From: Deminuibacter sp966424055
GTDB lineage: Bacteria; Bacteroidota; Bacteroidia; Chitinophagales; Chitinophagaceae
Length of the DNA: 64,000 nucleotides
Direction of reading: 5' to 3'
Assembly: GCA_966424055.1 (NCBI GenBank)
Contig: CBJLMB010000035.1
Location: forward strand, 6,801-70,800
Of this stretch, positions 26,382 to 34,803 are shown piece by piece. The notes under the pieces are model-generated. The model was not told the origin of the DNA. It did not search any database and saw only the letters and a list, made by a program, of their open reading frames with translations. Each line of letters opens with the position of its first letter. Positions within the stretch are counted from its first letter, which is position 1. A program made the translations under genes and the position numbers.

Positions 26382-27392
26382 ATGAAAGTAGCGATTAATG
26401 GATTTGGACGCATTGGCAGGATGACCTTAAGGGCATTGCTGCACAAAAAGGGAGTGGAAGTAGTTGCCATCAATGATCTTACAGATAGTAAACTGCTGGC
26501 ACACCTGTTTACATACGATACTTTACACGGAAAATTTGCAGGTACAGTAGCATTGCAGGATCAATGCCTGGTAGTGAATGACCAAAAGATCGTATTATTA
26601 AATGAGCGTGCACCGGAAAAATTACCCTGGAAAGATCTGCAGGTAGATGTGGTGGTTGAATCAACCGGGCGCTTCACCCAGAAAGAAAGCGCGCAATTGC
26701 ATATCGCAGCCGGTGCAAAAAAAGTACTGATCACTGCACCTGCCACCGGTAATGTAAAAACGATCGTAATGGGTGTGAACAACGACCAGGTGACGGATAC
26801 GGATGAACTGCTTTCGACTGCATCATGCACCACCAACTGCATCGCGCCGGTACTATACCTGCTCGATAAGGAATATGGCATTGAATCGGGTTTCATGAGC
26901 ACCGTGCATGCATTTACCATGGACCAGATGCTACAGGATGGACCGCATAAAGATTTCAGGAGAGCAAGGGCTGCCACTCAATCCATTATTCCCACCACCA
27001 CAGGCGCGGCAAAAGCCATTGGCGATGTATTACCCGGCCTGAAAGGAAAGATGGATGGCTTTTCATACCGCGTACCCGTGATTGACGGTTCTATCGCCGA
27101 TATGTCGTTGAACCTGGTGAAACCCGCATCAGCCAAAGAGATCAATGAATGGATAAAGCATCATGCGAACACCACCCTCAAAGGCATACTGGAGTATACC
27201 GAAGAACCCTTTGTATCGGCTGATATATTGGGTAACCCCCATTCTTCTATTGTTGATGGCACCCTAACCCGTTCTATCGGCAAACTGGTGAAAATAGTAT
27301 CCTGGTACGATAATGAAGTAGGCATTTCAAACAGGATCGCCGACCTAACAGTTGAACTGGCCATCAAGGTCAATACCCTGGCAGAAGCCTGA
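26382..27392 (+). CDS. gap: Type I glyceraldehyde-3-phosphate dehydrogenase
   Basis: A 336-residue enzyme of normal length. INGFGRIGRM at residues 4-13 binds the cofactor; Asp near residue 33 (INDLTDSK) indicates NAD preference. The active site is STASCTTNCIAPV with the catalytic Cys near residue 152, and the base is His in STVHAFTMDQ. RRARAATQSIIPTTTGAAKA and the C-terminal SWYDNEVGISNRIADL are both intact. It catalyses the oxidative phosphorylation of glyceraldehyde 3-phosphate in glycolysis. Location behind a GlxA regulator rather than with other glycolytic genes suggests it may be an additional, specially regulated copy. A strong terminator follows. Confidence 0.96.
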   Translation: MKVAINGFGRIGRMTLRALLHKKGVEVVAINDLTDSKLLAHLFTYDTLHGKFAGTVALQDQCLVVNDQKIVLLNERAPEKLPWKDLQVDVVVESTGRFTQKESAQLHIAAGAKKVLITAPATGNVKTIVMGVNNDQVTDTDELLSTASCTTNCIAPVLYLLDKEYGIESGFMSTVHAFTMDQMLQDGPHKDFRRARAATQSIIPTTTGAAKAIGDVLPGLKGKMDGFSYRVPVIDGSIADMSLNLVKPASAKEINEWIKHHANTTLKGILEYTEEPFVSADILGNPHSSIVDGTLTRSIGKLVKIVSWYDNEVGISNRIADLTVELAIKVNTLAEA

Positions 27393-27420
27393 TACCAATA
27401 CCCACCATTCCATTGTAAAA

Positions 27421-27450
27421 AGCCAGTGCCCAAAGACACTGGCTTTTTTT
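27421..27450 (+). terminator. Rho-independent terminator after gap
   Basis: AGCCAGTG (27421-27428) pairs with CACTGGCT (27437-27444); the loop is eight bases and a run of seven T follows to 27450. It is 28 bases after the gap stop codon. Confidence 0.9.
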
Positions 27451-27497
27451 ATACAACCACAAGCAACGCAACAATAAACCCTTGAAACTTTGCCCCC

Positions 27498-27556
27498 TGG
27501 AACAATTGAACAATCGAACAATGGAACAATGGAACAATTGAACAATTGAACATTCC
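27498..27556. repeat. Short AT-rich tandem repeat (GAACAAT units)
   Basis: Seven to eight imperfect copies of an 8-9 base unit, GAACAATTG / GAACAATGG, in a row between the gap terminator and the next gene. The reverse complement of the same unit (CCATTGTTC) is the basic unit of the large repeat field at 48.4 kb, so this is a family dispersed in the genome. Confidence 0.75.
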
Positions 27557-27675
27557 TACCACCGGTATTGCCAAATGAACCTGGCAAACTGATGCATGGC
27601 CAGATCGCCCGGCAATATTGTCCATTTTGCACCGCCTGGAGGTTTATATAAAAAAGTAGTTTTGAAAAAAAATCT

Positions 27676-28122
27676 ATGCCAAATATCTTACACCGGGTAG
27701 GAATCAAAACATCGTCGATCGATCATGTTTACCGTGCATTAACCACAAGAGATGGTCTTGCCGGTTGGTGGGCCAGTAACACCAATGGAGAAGGCGACCA
27801 GGTTGGAAATATAATAGCATTCCGGTTTGGCGCAGGAGGGTTCGATATCAAAGTAAAAAAGCTCCATGCACCCAGCCTGGTGGAATGGGAAGTGATGGTT
27901 GGTCCTGAAGAATGGATAGGCACCACTATACAGTTTGAGCTGAAACAGGATGGCGACTATGTGATCGTACTGTTTAAACACCTGAACTGGAAAGAACCTG
28001 TAGAATTTATGCATCATTGCAGCACCAAATGGGCGATATTCCTGATGAGCCTGAAATCACTGGTAGAAACAGGAAAAGGCAAGCCCGACCCTGTTGATAT
28101 CAAAATTGATAACTGGAACTAG
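27676..28122 (+). CDS. SRPBCC (AHSA1-like) domain protein
   Basis: A 148-residue single-domain protein of the Aha1-C/START-like fold: VGIKTSSIDHVYRALTTRDGLAGWWASNTNGEGDQVGNIIAFRF at the start, typical of AHSA1 members, central LVEWEVMVGPEEWIGTTIQFEL and a long C-terminal helix (STKWAIFLMSLKSLVETGKG). Such proteins form a deep hydrophobic pocket; no ligand is known for this branch. It is a separate transcription unit between two terminators. Confidence 0.88.
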   Translation: MPNILHRVGIKTSSIDHVYRALTTRDGLAGWWASNTNGEGDQVGNIIAFRFGAGGFDIKVKKLHAPSLVEWEVMVGPEEWIGTTIQFELKQDGDYVIVLFKHLNWKEPVEFMHHCSTKWAIFLMSLKSLVETGKGKPDPVDIKIDNWN

Positions 28123-28165
28123 GGAAATACATCTGCCTGCACACCATTTCATCCCTTTAACTTAG

Positions 28166-28212
28166 ATAAAACAAACCTTCCGTGAACGCATTTCACGGAA
28201 GGTTTGTTTTAT
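28166..28212 (+). terminator. Long perfect hairpin after SRPBCC gene
   Basis: A 21-bp stem without mismatch (28166-28186 with 28192-28212) around a five-base loop CGCAT. The right arm ends in GTTTTAT. It lies 43 bases after the stop codon. The length is more than a terminator needs, but position and T-rich end fit one. Because the other arm starts ATAAAAC it could work in both directions. Confidence 0.75.
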
Positions 28213-28531
28213 ACCAGAGGATTGCCGGCAGAACAGGTGCGTAAAATTGCCAGCTATTTTAAAAAACTGCTGAATGTTCAAGAGTTCAAGGGGGATGTGA
28301 GGAGGGCTGGCTGGTTGTTCGTTGCAGAAAACCCATCGCTGCAGTCCATGGCTTTTCTGCGTTTTCCGCGCATTCCGCGAGAGAACCAGTCGGCATATCT
28401 TGTAGCTCACAGCTATCAGCTTGCCGCTATAACACTGAGCCACCCAGGCAAGTAAATTGAGCCATAAAAGAAAACCCGCAAAGGACGCTTAGCGTGATCT
28501 TTACACTGTTAATCAATTAAACATAACAGCA
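28213..28531. other. Non-coding gap holding a dispersed repeat copy
   Basis: About 320 bases before the aldo/keto reductase gene. Bases 28350-28436 are a diverged reverse-strand copy of the 103-bp repeat at the window end. An open frame of 83 codons (28204-28455) overlaps the terminator hairpin and the repeat and is not accepted as a gene. Confidence 0.55.
28350..28436 (-). repeat. Diverged copy of the 103-bp repeat family
   Basis: Read on the minus strand, this stretch gives TTATAGCGGCAAGC..., a TAGCT-rich part, then GACTGGTTCTCTCGCGGA and TGCGCGGAAAACGC. It follows the units at 63643-64000 in the same order (TTATAGCTGCAAGC, GACTGGTTCCCTCGCGGA, TGCGCGGAAAACGT) with small changes. Confidence 0.75.
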
Positions 28532-29503
28532 ATGGCAAGCATCACAAAGATAGCCCTGGGCAATAATGGGCCGCTCGTGTCTAAACTGGGATTAGGCTGC
28601 ATGCGCATGTCACCCGTTTGGGGAAGTATAGCAAATGACGAACAGGAAGGTATCGCCACCATTCAAATGGCCTTGGACAGTGGTATTAATTTTCTGAATA
28701 CAGGCGATTTTTACGGCAGCGGCCACAATGAATTACTTGTAGGCAAGGCCATCAAGGGCAGAAGGGACGAAGCCTTTATCAGCGTTAAATTTGGCGGGCT
28801 TTTTTACGGCGGCCAATGGCTTGGCCTGGACCTCCGCCCTATTGCCATCAAAAATTTCATCAATTATTCACTGGTACGTTTGGGTATAGACACCATCGAT
28901 CTTTACCAGCCTTGCAGGCTCGACAACAGTGTTCCGGTAGAAGATGTGATCGGCACAATAGCCGACCTGATCAAAGAAGGCAAAGTGCGTTATCTCGGTG
29001 TTTCCGAAATAACCGCAGATCAGCTGCGCAAGGCCCATAGCGTTTATCCTGTAACAGCATTGGAAATAGGTTATTCACTGGCGGACAGGCAGATAGAAAC
29101 AGACCTGCTTCCCATAGCCAAAGAACTGGGTATCGGGGTTGTAGCATTTGCCAACACGGCCGAAGGATTACTTACAGGAGAGATGAAAGCACCACTGCCG
29201 GCTGATGATTATCGCCATCATTTTTCCCGTTTCCGGGGTGAGAACCTGGAGAAAAACCTGGAAAAAATAGCAATATTAAAACAGCTGGCAAAGGAAAAAG
29301 GCTATACGCCAACGCAGCTGGCGATCGCCTGGGTGAACACACAGGGAGCGCATATTATGCCACTGGTAAGCATGAGCAGGAGATCAAGATTGCCTGAAAA
29401 CATGCAGGCTATGCACATCAGGTTCACACCCGAAGAACTACATTTGCTTAACACACATTTTGCACCGGGTGCGATACTTGGAAGCACCTACCTGCAGAGA
29501 TAA
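28532..29503 (+). CDS. Aldo/keto reductase
   Basis: A 323-residue (beta/alpha)8 NADPH enzyme. Start MASITKIALGNNGPLVSKLGLGCMRMS. The catalytic Asp and Tyr are in NFLNTGDFYGSGHNE and the Lys in FISVKFGG. The fourth residue of the usual tetrad, His in YQxHR, is replaced: the protein has DLYQPCRLDN. A subgroup of family members with YQPAR at this position is known, so loss of activity need not follow. The NADPH site near the C-terminus is altered (MPLVSMSRRSRLPENMQA instead of IPGTxxxxxLxEN). It reduces carbonyls; the substrate is unknown. The AraC gene follows 39 bases later. Confidence 0.9.
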   Translation: MASITKIALGNNGPLVSKLGLGCMRMSPVWGSIANDEQEGIATIQMALDSGINFLNTGDFYGSGHNELLVGKAIKGRRDEAFISVKFGGLFYGGQWLGLDLRPIAIKNFINYSLVRLGIDTIDLYQPCRLDNSVPVEDVIGTIADLIKEGKVRYLGVSEITADQLRKAHSVYPVTALEIGYSLADRQIETDLLPIAKELGIGVVAFANTAEGLLTGEMKAPLPADDYRHHFSRFRGENLEKNLEKIAILKQLAKEKGYTPTQLAIAWVNTQGAHIMPLVSMSRRSRLPENMQAMHIRFTPEELHLLNTHFAPGAILGSTYLQR

Positions 29504-29542
29504 AAGACGGCACTCCCCCTTCCTGTTATATATCTTTACGTA

Positions 29543-30355
29543 ATGATACATCCAACCGAAATAATCCCCGGGGTCATCTTTTTCTCCTATCTCTCGGCCA
29601 GGAGAAAAGAGAAAGTGGCATTCCTTGAACACAATACGCTGGTAATGCAGGTTTCAGGCCGTTTTGTAATGGAAACTGCCAGCCAGCGTATCACGATGGG
29701 ACGTGGTGAGATGCTGCTGATTCAAAAAAACCAACTGGGAGAGATCACTAAGATCCCTTTAGACGGAGAGGATTATCAAACCATTGTTATACGTCTGCAG
29801 GAAGACATCATCAGGAAGATCGCGCTTGAAGAGCAGATAGAAACAGGGAAAAAATATACAGGCCCTTCCAGCATCCTCATCCCTGCGAACGATTTTCTGC
29901 AGGCATTTTTTCAATCAATACTCCCCTATGTGCATCATCCGGGAGAAAGAATAACGAACGCAGTGGGCATGTTAAAAGTAAAAGAAGCAGTATACCTCCT
30001 GCTATATACCATGCCTGCCCTCAGGGAACTGCTGTTCGATTTTTCAGAACCTTATAAGATAGACCTGAAGAAATTCATGCTCAGTAATTTTCATTATAAT
30101 GTTCCTGTTGAAAAATTTGCAAGGCTTACAGGAAGAAGTCTTGCCGGATTCAAGCGTGATTTTCAAAAAATATTCGGTATGCCACCCAGGCAATGGCTAC
30201 TGGAAAGAAGGCTGGCAGAAGCCCGTCATCTTATAGAAAAAAAGAACAAAAAACCATCTGCCATTTATCTTGACCTGGGTTTTGAAAGTCTTTCTCATTT
30301 CTCGTATTCTTTTAAGAAAAAATTCGGCAAGGCTCCTACTGAATGGTTAATTTAG
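29543..30355 (+). CDS. AraC family transcriptional regulator
   Basis: A 270-residue regulator. Residues 1-150 form a cupin-like sensor (KVAFLEHNTLVMQVSGRFVMETASQRITMGRGEMLLIQKNQLGEITKIP). Residues 165-268 form the AraC domain: FMLSNFHYNVPVEKFARLTGRSLAGFKRDFQKIFGMPPRQWLLERRLAEARHLIEKKNKKPSAIYLDLGFESLSHFSYSFKKKFGKAPTEW, with both helix-turn-helix units intact. This AraC type commonly controls the aldo/keto reductase or alcohol dehydrogenase upstream. It lies between the reductase and the molybdenum-cofactor genes. Confidence 0.92.
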   Translation: MIHPTEIIPGVIFFSYLSARRKEKVAFLEHNTLVMQVSGRFVMETASQRITMGRGEMLLIQKNQLGEITKIPLDGEDYQTIVIRLQEDIIRKIALEEQIETGKKYTGPSSILIPANDFLQAFFQSILPYVHHPGERITNAVGMLKVKEAVYLLLYTMPALRELLFDFSEPYKIDLKKFMLSNFHYNVPVEKFARLTGRSLAGFKRDFQKIFGMPPRQWLLERRLAEARHLIEKKNKKPSAIYLDLGFESLSHFSYSFKKKFGKAPTEWLI

Positions 30356-30383
30356 CGGGTATCGCAAGGAGAAGATACCTGCG

Positions 30384-31001
30384 ATGATTTTTTATTTACC
30401 CAATATTCCCAAAAGGATGACAGGAGTGGTACTCTCTGGTGGCCAAAGCGCACGGATGGGCAGTGACAAAGGCCTGTTGCCATACGGACAGCAAACCTGG
30501 GCACGGCAGGCTTTCAACAAACTGGCTTCACTGCAGATACCGGTTATCCTGTCTGTAAACCCACAGCAGGTCCCCGCTTACCAGCCTGCATTTCCTATCC
30601 ATTCACTCATCACAGATCATCTTACCCTGGCTATAGGTGGGCCGCTTAAAGGCCTGCTCAGTGTACACCTGCAGCTACCGCAGGAAGATTTGCTTGTTCT
30701 GGCATGTGACATGATCAATATGCAGGTGGAAGTACTGGATTTTCTATTGCTGGCATACCAACAAAAAAATCCCGAAGCACTGATATTTATTAATAAAAAT
30801 CAACCTGAACCCTTATGCGGCATCTATTCTGCGGATGCATTAAACAATATCCATCACTTATATGTCAAACAGGTATTACATCAACACAGTATGAAATATG
30901 TTCTTGACCAGCTGGATACGCAATACCTGCCTGTTCCCAGGAAATGGGCATTTTGTTTTAATAATTACAATACGCCCGAAGATTTAGCACATATTGGTTA
31001 G
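30384..31001 (+). CDS. mobA: Molybdenum cofactor guanylyltransferase
   Basis: A 205-residue nucleotidyltransferase. The active-site loop is VVLSGGQSARMGSDKGLLPYG, followed by ITDHLTLAIGGPLKGLLS and the metal-binding ACDMINM. It attaches GMP to molybdopterin to form the MGD cofactor used by the DMSO-reductase family. An ATG at 30417 (MTGVVLSGG) matches the family start better; the upstream ATG at 30384 has AAGGAG 12 bases before it and adds eleven residues. Both are possible. The genes that follow (fdhD and an FdhF/YdeP oxidoreductase) use the product, so this is a functional set. Confidence 0.88.
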   Translation: MIFYLPNIPKRMTGVVLSGGQSARMGSDKGLLPYGQQTWARQAFNKLASLQIPVILSVNPQQVPAYQPAFPIHSLITDHLTLAIGGPLKGLLSVHLQLPQEDLLVLACDMINMQVEVLDFLLLAYQQKNPEALIFINKNQPEPLCGIYSADALNNIHHLYVKQVLHQHSMKYVLDQLDTQYLPVPRKWAFCFNNYNTPEDLAHIG

Positions 31002-31048
31002 ATCAATTTTCAGTACATTTAGGTATCTGCATTTTTATTCAAAAACAT

Positions 31049-31921
31049 ATGGAAATGAACGAGACAGCATCAGTTTCCATTAAACACCTGCCTGTCAGGA
31101 AAGTGAATGGCTGCACAAGCGCACCACTGTCTGATATTCTTTCTGTGGAAGAACCACTCGAAATAAGGATTGTTTATGGCCCTGCATCAGCAAGAGTACA
31201 GAAAAACATATCTGTAACCATGCGTACACCAGGCAATGATACAGAACTGGCAATTGGCTTTTTGTTTACTGAGGGCATCATCACTTCTTATGGCGATGTA
31301 ACGAATGCCTTTCATTTAGCAACAGATTGTACTTCACAGGAAAAGAATATCCTGCAGGTTGAGCTGGCTGAAAATTTCAGTCCTGCCCTGATGCAATCTG
31401 ACAGGAATTTTTATACCAGCTCCAGCTGTGGTGTTTGTGGCAAGGGTTCTATTCAGTCAATTAAAACGGTCAGCCCTTTCAGCGGGCTAGAAAAACCCGG
31501 GCTCAACCTGTCTACAGCCATACTTTATCAATTGCCCGGTAAACTCACCCATGCACAAAGCGGGTTTGCCGCTACCGGCGGCATCCATGCCTCTGGCCTG
31601 TTCACCGTTGAAGGCGACCTGGTGTTGCTCAGGGAAGATGTTGGCAGGCACAATGCACTGGACAAATTGATCGGCAGCGCATTGGTCAGCAACGGCTTGC
31701 CGCTCAACCGGCATATCCTGTTACTCAGTGGAAGGGCCAGTTTTGAATTGATACAGAAAGCGGCGATGGCAGGTATTTCAGTAGTTGCAGCGATCGGCGC
31801 GCCATCAAGTCTTGCAGTTGAACTGGCAGTGGAGCTGGATATTACCCTGCTGGGATTTCTCAAAGAAAACAGGTTCAATATTTATCATTTAAGTGACCGC
31901 ATTTCAATACCGGTATTATGA
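31049..31921 (+). CDS. fdhD: FdhD sulfurtransferase for formate-dehydrogenase-type enzymes
   Basis: A 290-residue protein. TPGNDTELAIGFLFTEGII near residue 60 and the redox pair in SSSCGVCGKGS (Cys127 and Cys130) are family marks. Further marks are GGIHASGLF and LLREDVGRHNALDKLIG. FdhD carries sulfur from a desulfurase to the molybdenum of bis-MGD before insertion into the oxidoreductase. Its stop overlaps the start of the next gene (ATGA at 31918-31921). Confidence 0.95.
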   Translation: MEMNETASVSIKHLPVRKVNGCTSAPLSDILSVEEPLEIRIVYGPASARVQKNISVTMRTPGNDTELAIGFLFTEGIITSYGDVTNAFHLATDCTSQEKNILQVELAENFSPALMQSDRNFYTSSSCGVCGKGSIQSIKTVSPFSGLEKPGLNLSTAILYQLPGKLTHAQSGFAATGGIHASGLFTVEGDLVLLREDVGRHNALDKLIGSALVSNGLPLNRHILLLSGRASFELIQKAAMAGISVVAAIGAPSSLAVELAVELDITLLGFLKENRFNIYHLSDRISIPVL

Positions 31922-32271
31922 AAATCAGAATTAAAGGCAATTCACTCAGGTACAGGCTTACCAGGTCTGATGTAGCAACACTCGGTGTAACGGGTTTGCT
32001 GGAAGAACACATTGCATTTGCAGGCAAGCCCCTGGCTTATGCCATTGAAGCGACCGATGCTGCCCAGTTATCAGCGGATTATACAGGTGAACGGATCGTG
32101 CTGAAAATGCCCCGCGTGATGATACAGGAACTCAACACAACCGATACCGTTGGTTTTAACGGGCAGTCGGGCCTTGTAAGCCTGCTTGTTGAAAAAGATT
32201 TCACCTGTCTCGAAAAAGTGGAAGAAGACCAAACTGATCATTTTCCCAATCCATTGCTTACACATGCATAA
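31918..32271 (+). CDS. Small conserved protein between fdhD and the molybdenum enzyme
   Basis: 117 residues, no signal peptide or membrane segment. It begins MKIRIKGNSLRYRLTRSDVATLGVTGLLEEHIAFAGKPLAYAIE, with later VMIQELNTTDTVGFNGQSGL and an acidic C-terminus. Similar small proteins occur next to fdhD in Bacteroidota, but I cannot name a function. Start-stop overlap with fdhD and 11 bases to the oxidoreductase gene argue for a role in maturing that enzyme. Confidence 0.8.
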   Translation: MKIRIKGNSLRYRLTRSDVATLGVTGLLEEHIAFAGKPLAYAIEATDAAQLSADYTGERIVLKMPRVMIQELNTTDTVGFNGQSGLVSLLVEKDFTCLEKVEEDQTDHFPNPLLTHA

Positions 32272-32282
32272 CCAACCAGGGT

Positions 32283-34628
32283 ATGGAAAAAGAGAAAGAT
32301 AAAAAAGAGCCTTCAGCGGAAAACCCGTATAAATTATCGGACCTGAAAATAACCGGTGTAAAAAAATGGGCTGCCGGCATCCCGGCTGTCCTGGCCGCAT
32401 TCAGTGATCTTTTTGAAGAAGGCATTCCGGTACGGGGTACAAAGGCCCTTTTTAAAATGAATCAATTCGGTGGGTTCGACTGCCCCAGCTGTGCCTGGCC
32501 CGATCCGGATGATGAGCGCTCCTCTATTGGGGAATATTGTGAAAATGGCGCAAAGGCACTGGCAGAAGAAGCCACAACAAAAAAGATTACGGCGGCATTT
32601 TTCCAAAGCAATTCAGTATATGATCTCTCCAGGCTAACCGATTTTGAAATAGGGCGCATGGGCAGGCTGGCAGAACCGGTGTATATGCCCAAAGGCGGTA
32701 CACACTACCAGCCGATCAGCTGGGATGAGGCTTTCAGTAAAATTGCAGCACACCTGAATGCACTGGGGTCACCCGATGAAGCGGCTTTTTATACATCGGG
32801 GCGAACAAGTAATGAAGCTTCTTTTTTATACCAGCTTTTTGCAAAAGAATTTGGCACCAACAACATGCCCGACTGCTCCAATATGTGCCATGAAACATCC
32901 GGCACCGCACTGCTGCCAACTATCGGGATAGGCAAAGGCACAGTGAAGCTGAATGATTTTTATGATACAGATGTGATAGTGATCATAGGCCATAACCCCG
33001 GGACCAATGCGCCCAGGATGATGAGCGCACTGGAAAAAGGTAAACAGAACGGGGCAAAGATCATTGCCATCAATCCCTTACCAGAGGCCGGACTGATGGG
33101 CTTTCACAACCCGCAGCAGGTTAGTGGTATTATCGGCAATGGCATCAAGCTGGCAGATCTTTACCTGCCTGTAAAAATAAACGGGGATATGGCGCTCTTA
33201 AAAGCCCTTGAATATCTGCTGTACGATTTTGAAAAAAAATCACCGGGGGAGGTCTTCGACCATTCCTTTATAGCAGAAAAAACAGTTGGCTATGATGCCT
33301 TCATCAAACAGTTTGATGGTTATCAACTGGAAGAGCTGGCTGCAGCAGCAGGTGTATCCCTTGCTGCCTTATATGAAGCCGCACAAATGCTGGCTTTTAA
33401 AAAACGCATCATCTTCTGCTGGGGAATGGGGCTTACACAGCAGCCCAATGGTGTAGACATGATCAGGGAGATCGTGAATATATTGTTACTGAAAGGAAGC
33501 ATCGGTAAACCCGGTGCGGGTGTTTGCCCTGTGCGCGGGCATAGCAATGTACAGGGCAACCGCACAATGCTGATCAATGAAAAGCCTACCAACGAACAAC
33601 TGGACCGCCTGCAGCAGGTATTTGGGTTCAACCCTCCCCGCAACCATGGTTATGATGTTGTTCATTCGATCAAAGCGATGCACGAAGGAAAGGTCAAGGT
33701 ATTTTTCAGCATGGGCGGTAATTTTTTATCAGCCACACCCGATACAGCTTATACAGCTAAAGCACTAAGAAAGCTCAAATTAAGTGTTTGTGTTTCCACC
33801 AAACTCAACAGGAGCCACCTGGTGCATGGCCAGGAAGCACTGATACTACCCACTCTTTCACGCAGCGATATAGACATGATCAATGGAGAGCACCAGTTTG
33901 TGAGCACAGAGAATTCGATGGGTGTGGTAGAATCCTCCAGGGGTATATTGCAACCGGTTTCAGCCAACTTATTAAACGAGATGCAGATCGTTTGCCGGAT
34001 GGCCATTGCAACCCTGGGTAACAGGTCGGTGATCAACTGGCAACGCTATGCCGGCAGTTATGATGCGGTGAGGGATGATATTGAAAAATGTATCCCTGGT
34101 TTTGAAAACTACAATGTGCGTGTACGGCAGAAAGGCGGCTTCTATCTTCCCAATGCGGCCCGCGATGGGCATTTTATCACTAAAGCATATGGCGACCGCG
34201 CACCGTTTACGTTAACCGCTTTGCCTGTTAATACTTTGTTTGAAGATGAATACATGATGGCCACCACACGCACGCATGATCAGTTCAATACAACGATATA
34301 CGGCATGGACGACAGGTACCGGGGTATACACAATGAACGGCGGGTGATTTTTATGAACCAGAAAGATATAGACAAGGCCGGTTTTGCACCTGGAGAAAAA
34401 GTGGATCTTTTCAACTATGATGGCGGCATTGAACGCATCGCCCCCCTGTTTATCATTGTTGCTTACCCGGTGCCGGAAAGAAATACGGTGACTTATTTCC
34501 CCGAAACAAATGTGCTGGTTTCTATCAACAATGTAGTGGGCGAAAGCAATATGCCGGCATCCAAATTTGTGAGGATCAAAATTAAAAAGCACGACCCGGG
34601 AATATATGAACGTATAGACCAGTTATAA
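32283..34628 (+). CDS. FdhF/YdeP family molybdopterin oxidoreductase
   Basis: A 781-residue cytoplasmic enzyme of the DMSO-reductase superfamily. The N-terminal motif is FGGFDCPSCAWPDPDD, the mark of the FdhF/YdeP branch, which lacks the classical four-Cys iron-sulfur site. The MGD-binding regions are seen in FYTSGRTSNEASFLYQLFAKEFGTNNMPDCSNMCHETSG, VIIGHNPGTNAPRMM and GVCPVRGHSNVQGNRT. The molybdopterin-binding C-terminal domain starts near residue 655 (YMMATTRTHDQFNTTIYG). The branch is called formate-dehydrogenase-like, but the E. coli member YdeP is tied to acid resistance and its reaction is unknown. It ends a unit with mobA, fdhD and the small protein. Confidence 0.93.
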   Translation: MEKEKDKKEPSAENPYKLSDLKITGVKKWAAGIPAVLAAFSDLFEEGIPVRGTKALFKMNQFGGFDCPSCAWPDPDDERSSIGEYCENGAKALAEEATTKKITAAFFQSNSVYDLSRLTDFEIGRMGRLAEPVYMPKGGTHYQPISWDEAFSKIAAHLNALGSPDEAAFYTSGRTSNEASFLYQLFAKEFGTNNMPDCSNMCHETSGTALLPTIGIGKGTVKLNDFYDTDVIVIIGHNPGTNAPRMMSALEKGKQNGAKIIAINPLPEAGLMGFHNPQQVSGIIGNGIKLADLYLPVKINGDMALLKALEYLLYDFEKKSPGEVFDHSFIAEKTVGYDAFIKQFDGYQLEELAAAAGVSLAALYEAAQMLAFKKRIIFCWGMGLTQQPNGVDMIREIVNILLLKGSIGKPGAGVCPVRGHSNVQGNRTMLINEKPTNEQLDRLQQVFGFNPPRNHGYDVVHSIKAMHEGKVKVFFSMGGNFLSATPDTAYTAKALRKLKLSVCVSTKLNRSHLVHGQEALILPTLSRSDIDMINGEHQFVSTENSMGVVESSRGILQPVSANLLNEMQIVCRMAIATLGNRSVINWQRYAGSYDAVRDDIEKCIPGFENYNVRVRQKGGFYLPNAARDGHFITKAYGDRAPFTLTALPVNTLFEDEYMMATTRTHDQFNTTIYGMDDRYRGIHNERRVIFMNQKDIDKAGFAPGEKVDLFNYDGGIERIAPLFIIVAYPVPERNTVTYFPETNVLVSINNVVGESNMPASKFVRIKIKKHDPGIYERIDQL

Positions 34629-34633
34629 TCAAA

Positions 34634-34659
34634 AACCCTCACCAGGATTGGTGAGGGTT
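34634..34659 (+). terminator. Hairpin between convergent genes
   Basis: AACCCTCACC (34634-34643) pairs with GGTGAGGGTT (34650-34659), loop AGGATT. No T run follows on the plus strand; A residues before it give a short T run on the minus strand. It lies six bases after the oxidoreductase stop codon. Confidence 0.5.
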
Positions 34660-34803
34660 ATACCTCTAAAGGATCAAATCAACGCCTGGTAATAAACTAT
34701 TTTGGGTTTATGCATTATTCAGCAACCACAAAAATCCCTCTCACGGAATATGCAGCAACGCAGATCCCGCCTCTTAACTAAAAGTTCATCGCCTGCAGCT
34801 TGT

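Noticed and set aside
28204..28455. 83-codon plus-strand frame
   Set aside because: It starts inside a perfect terminator hairpin and its second half is the reverse of a dispersed repeat. No domain is visible.
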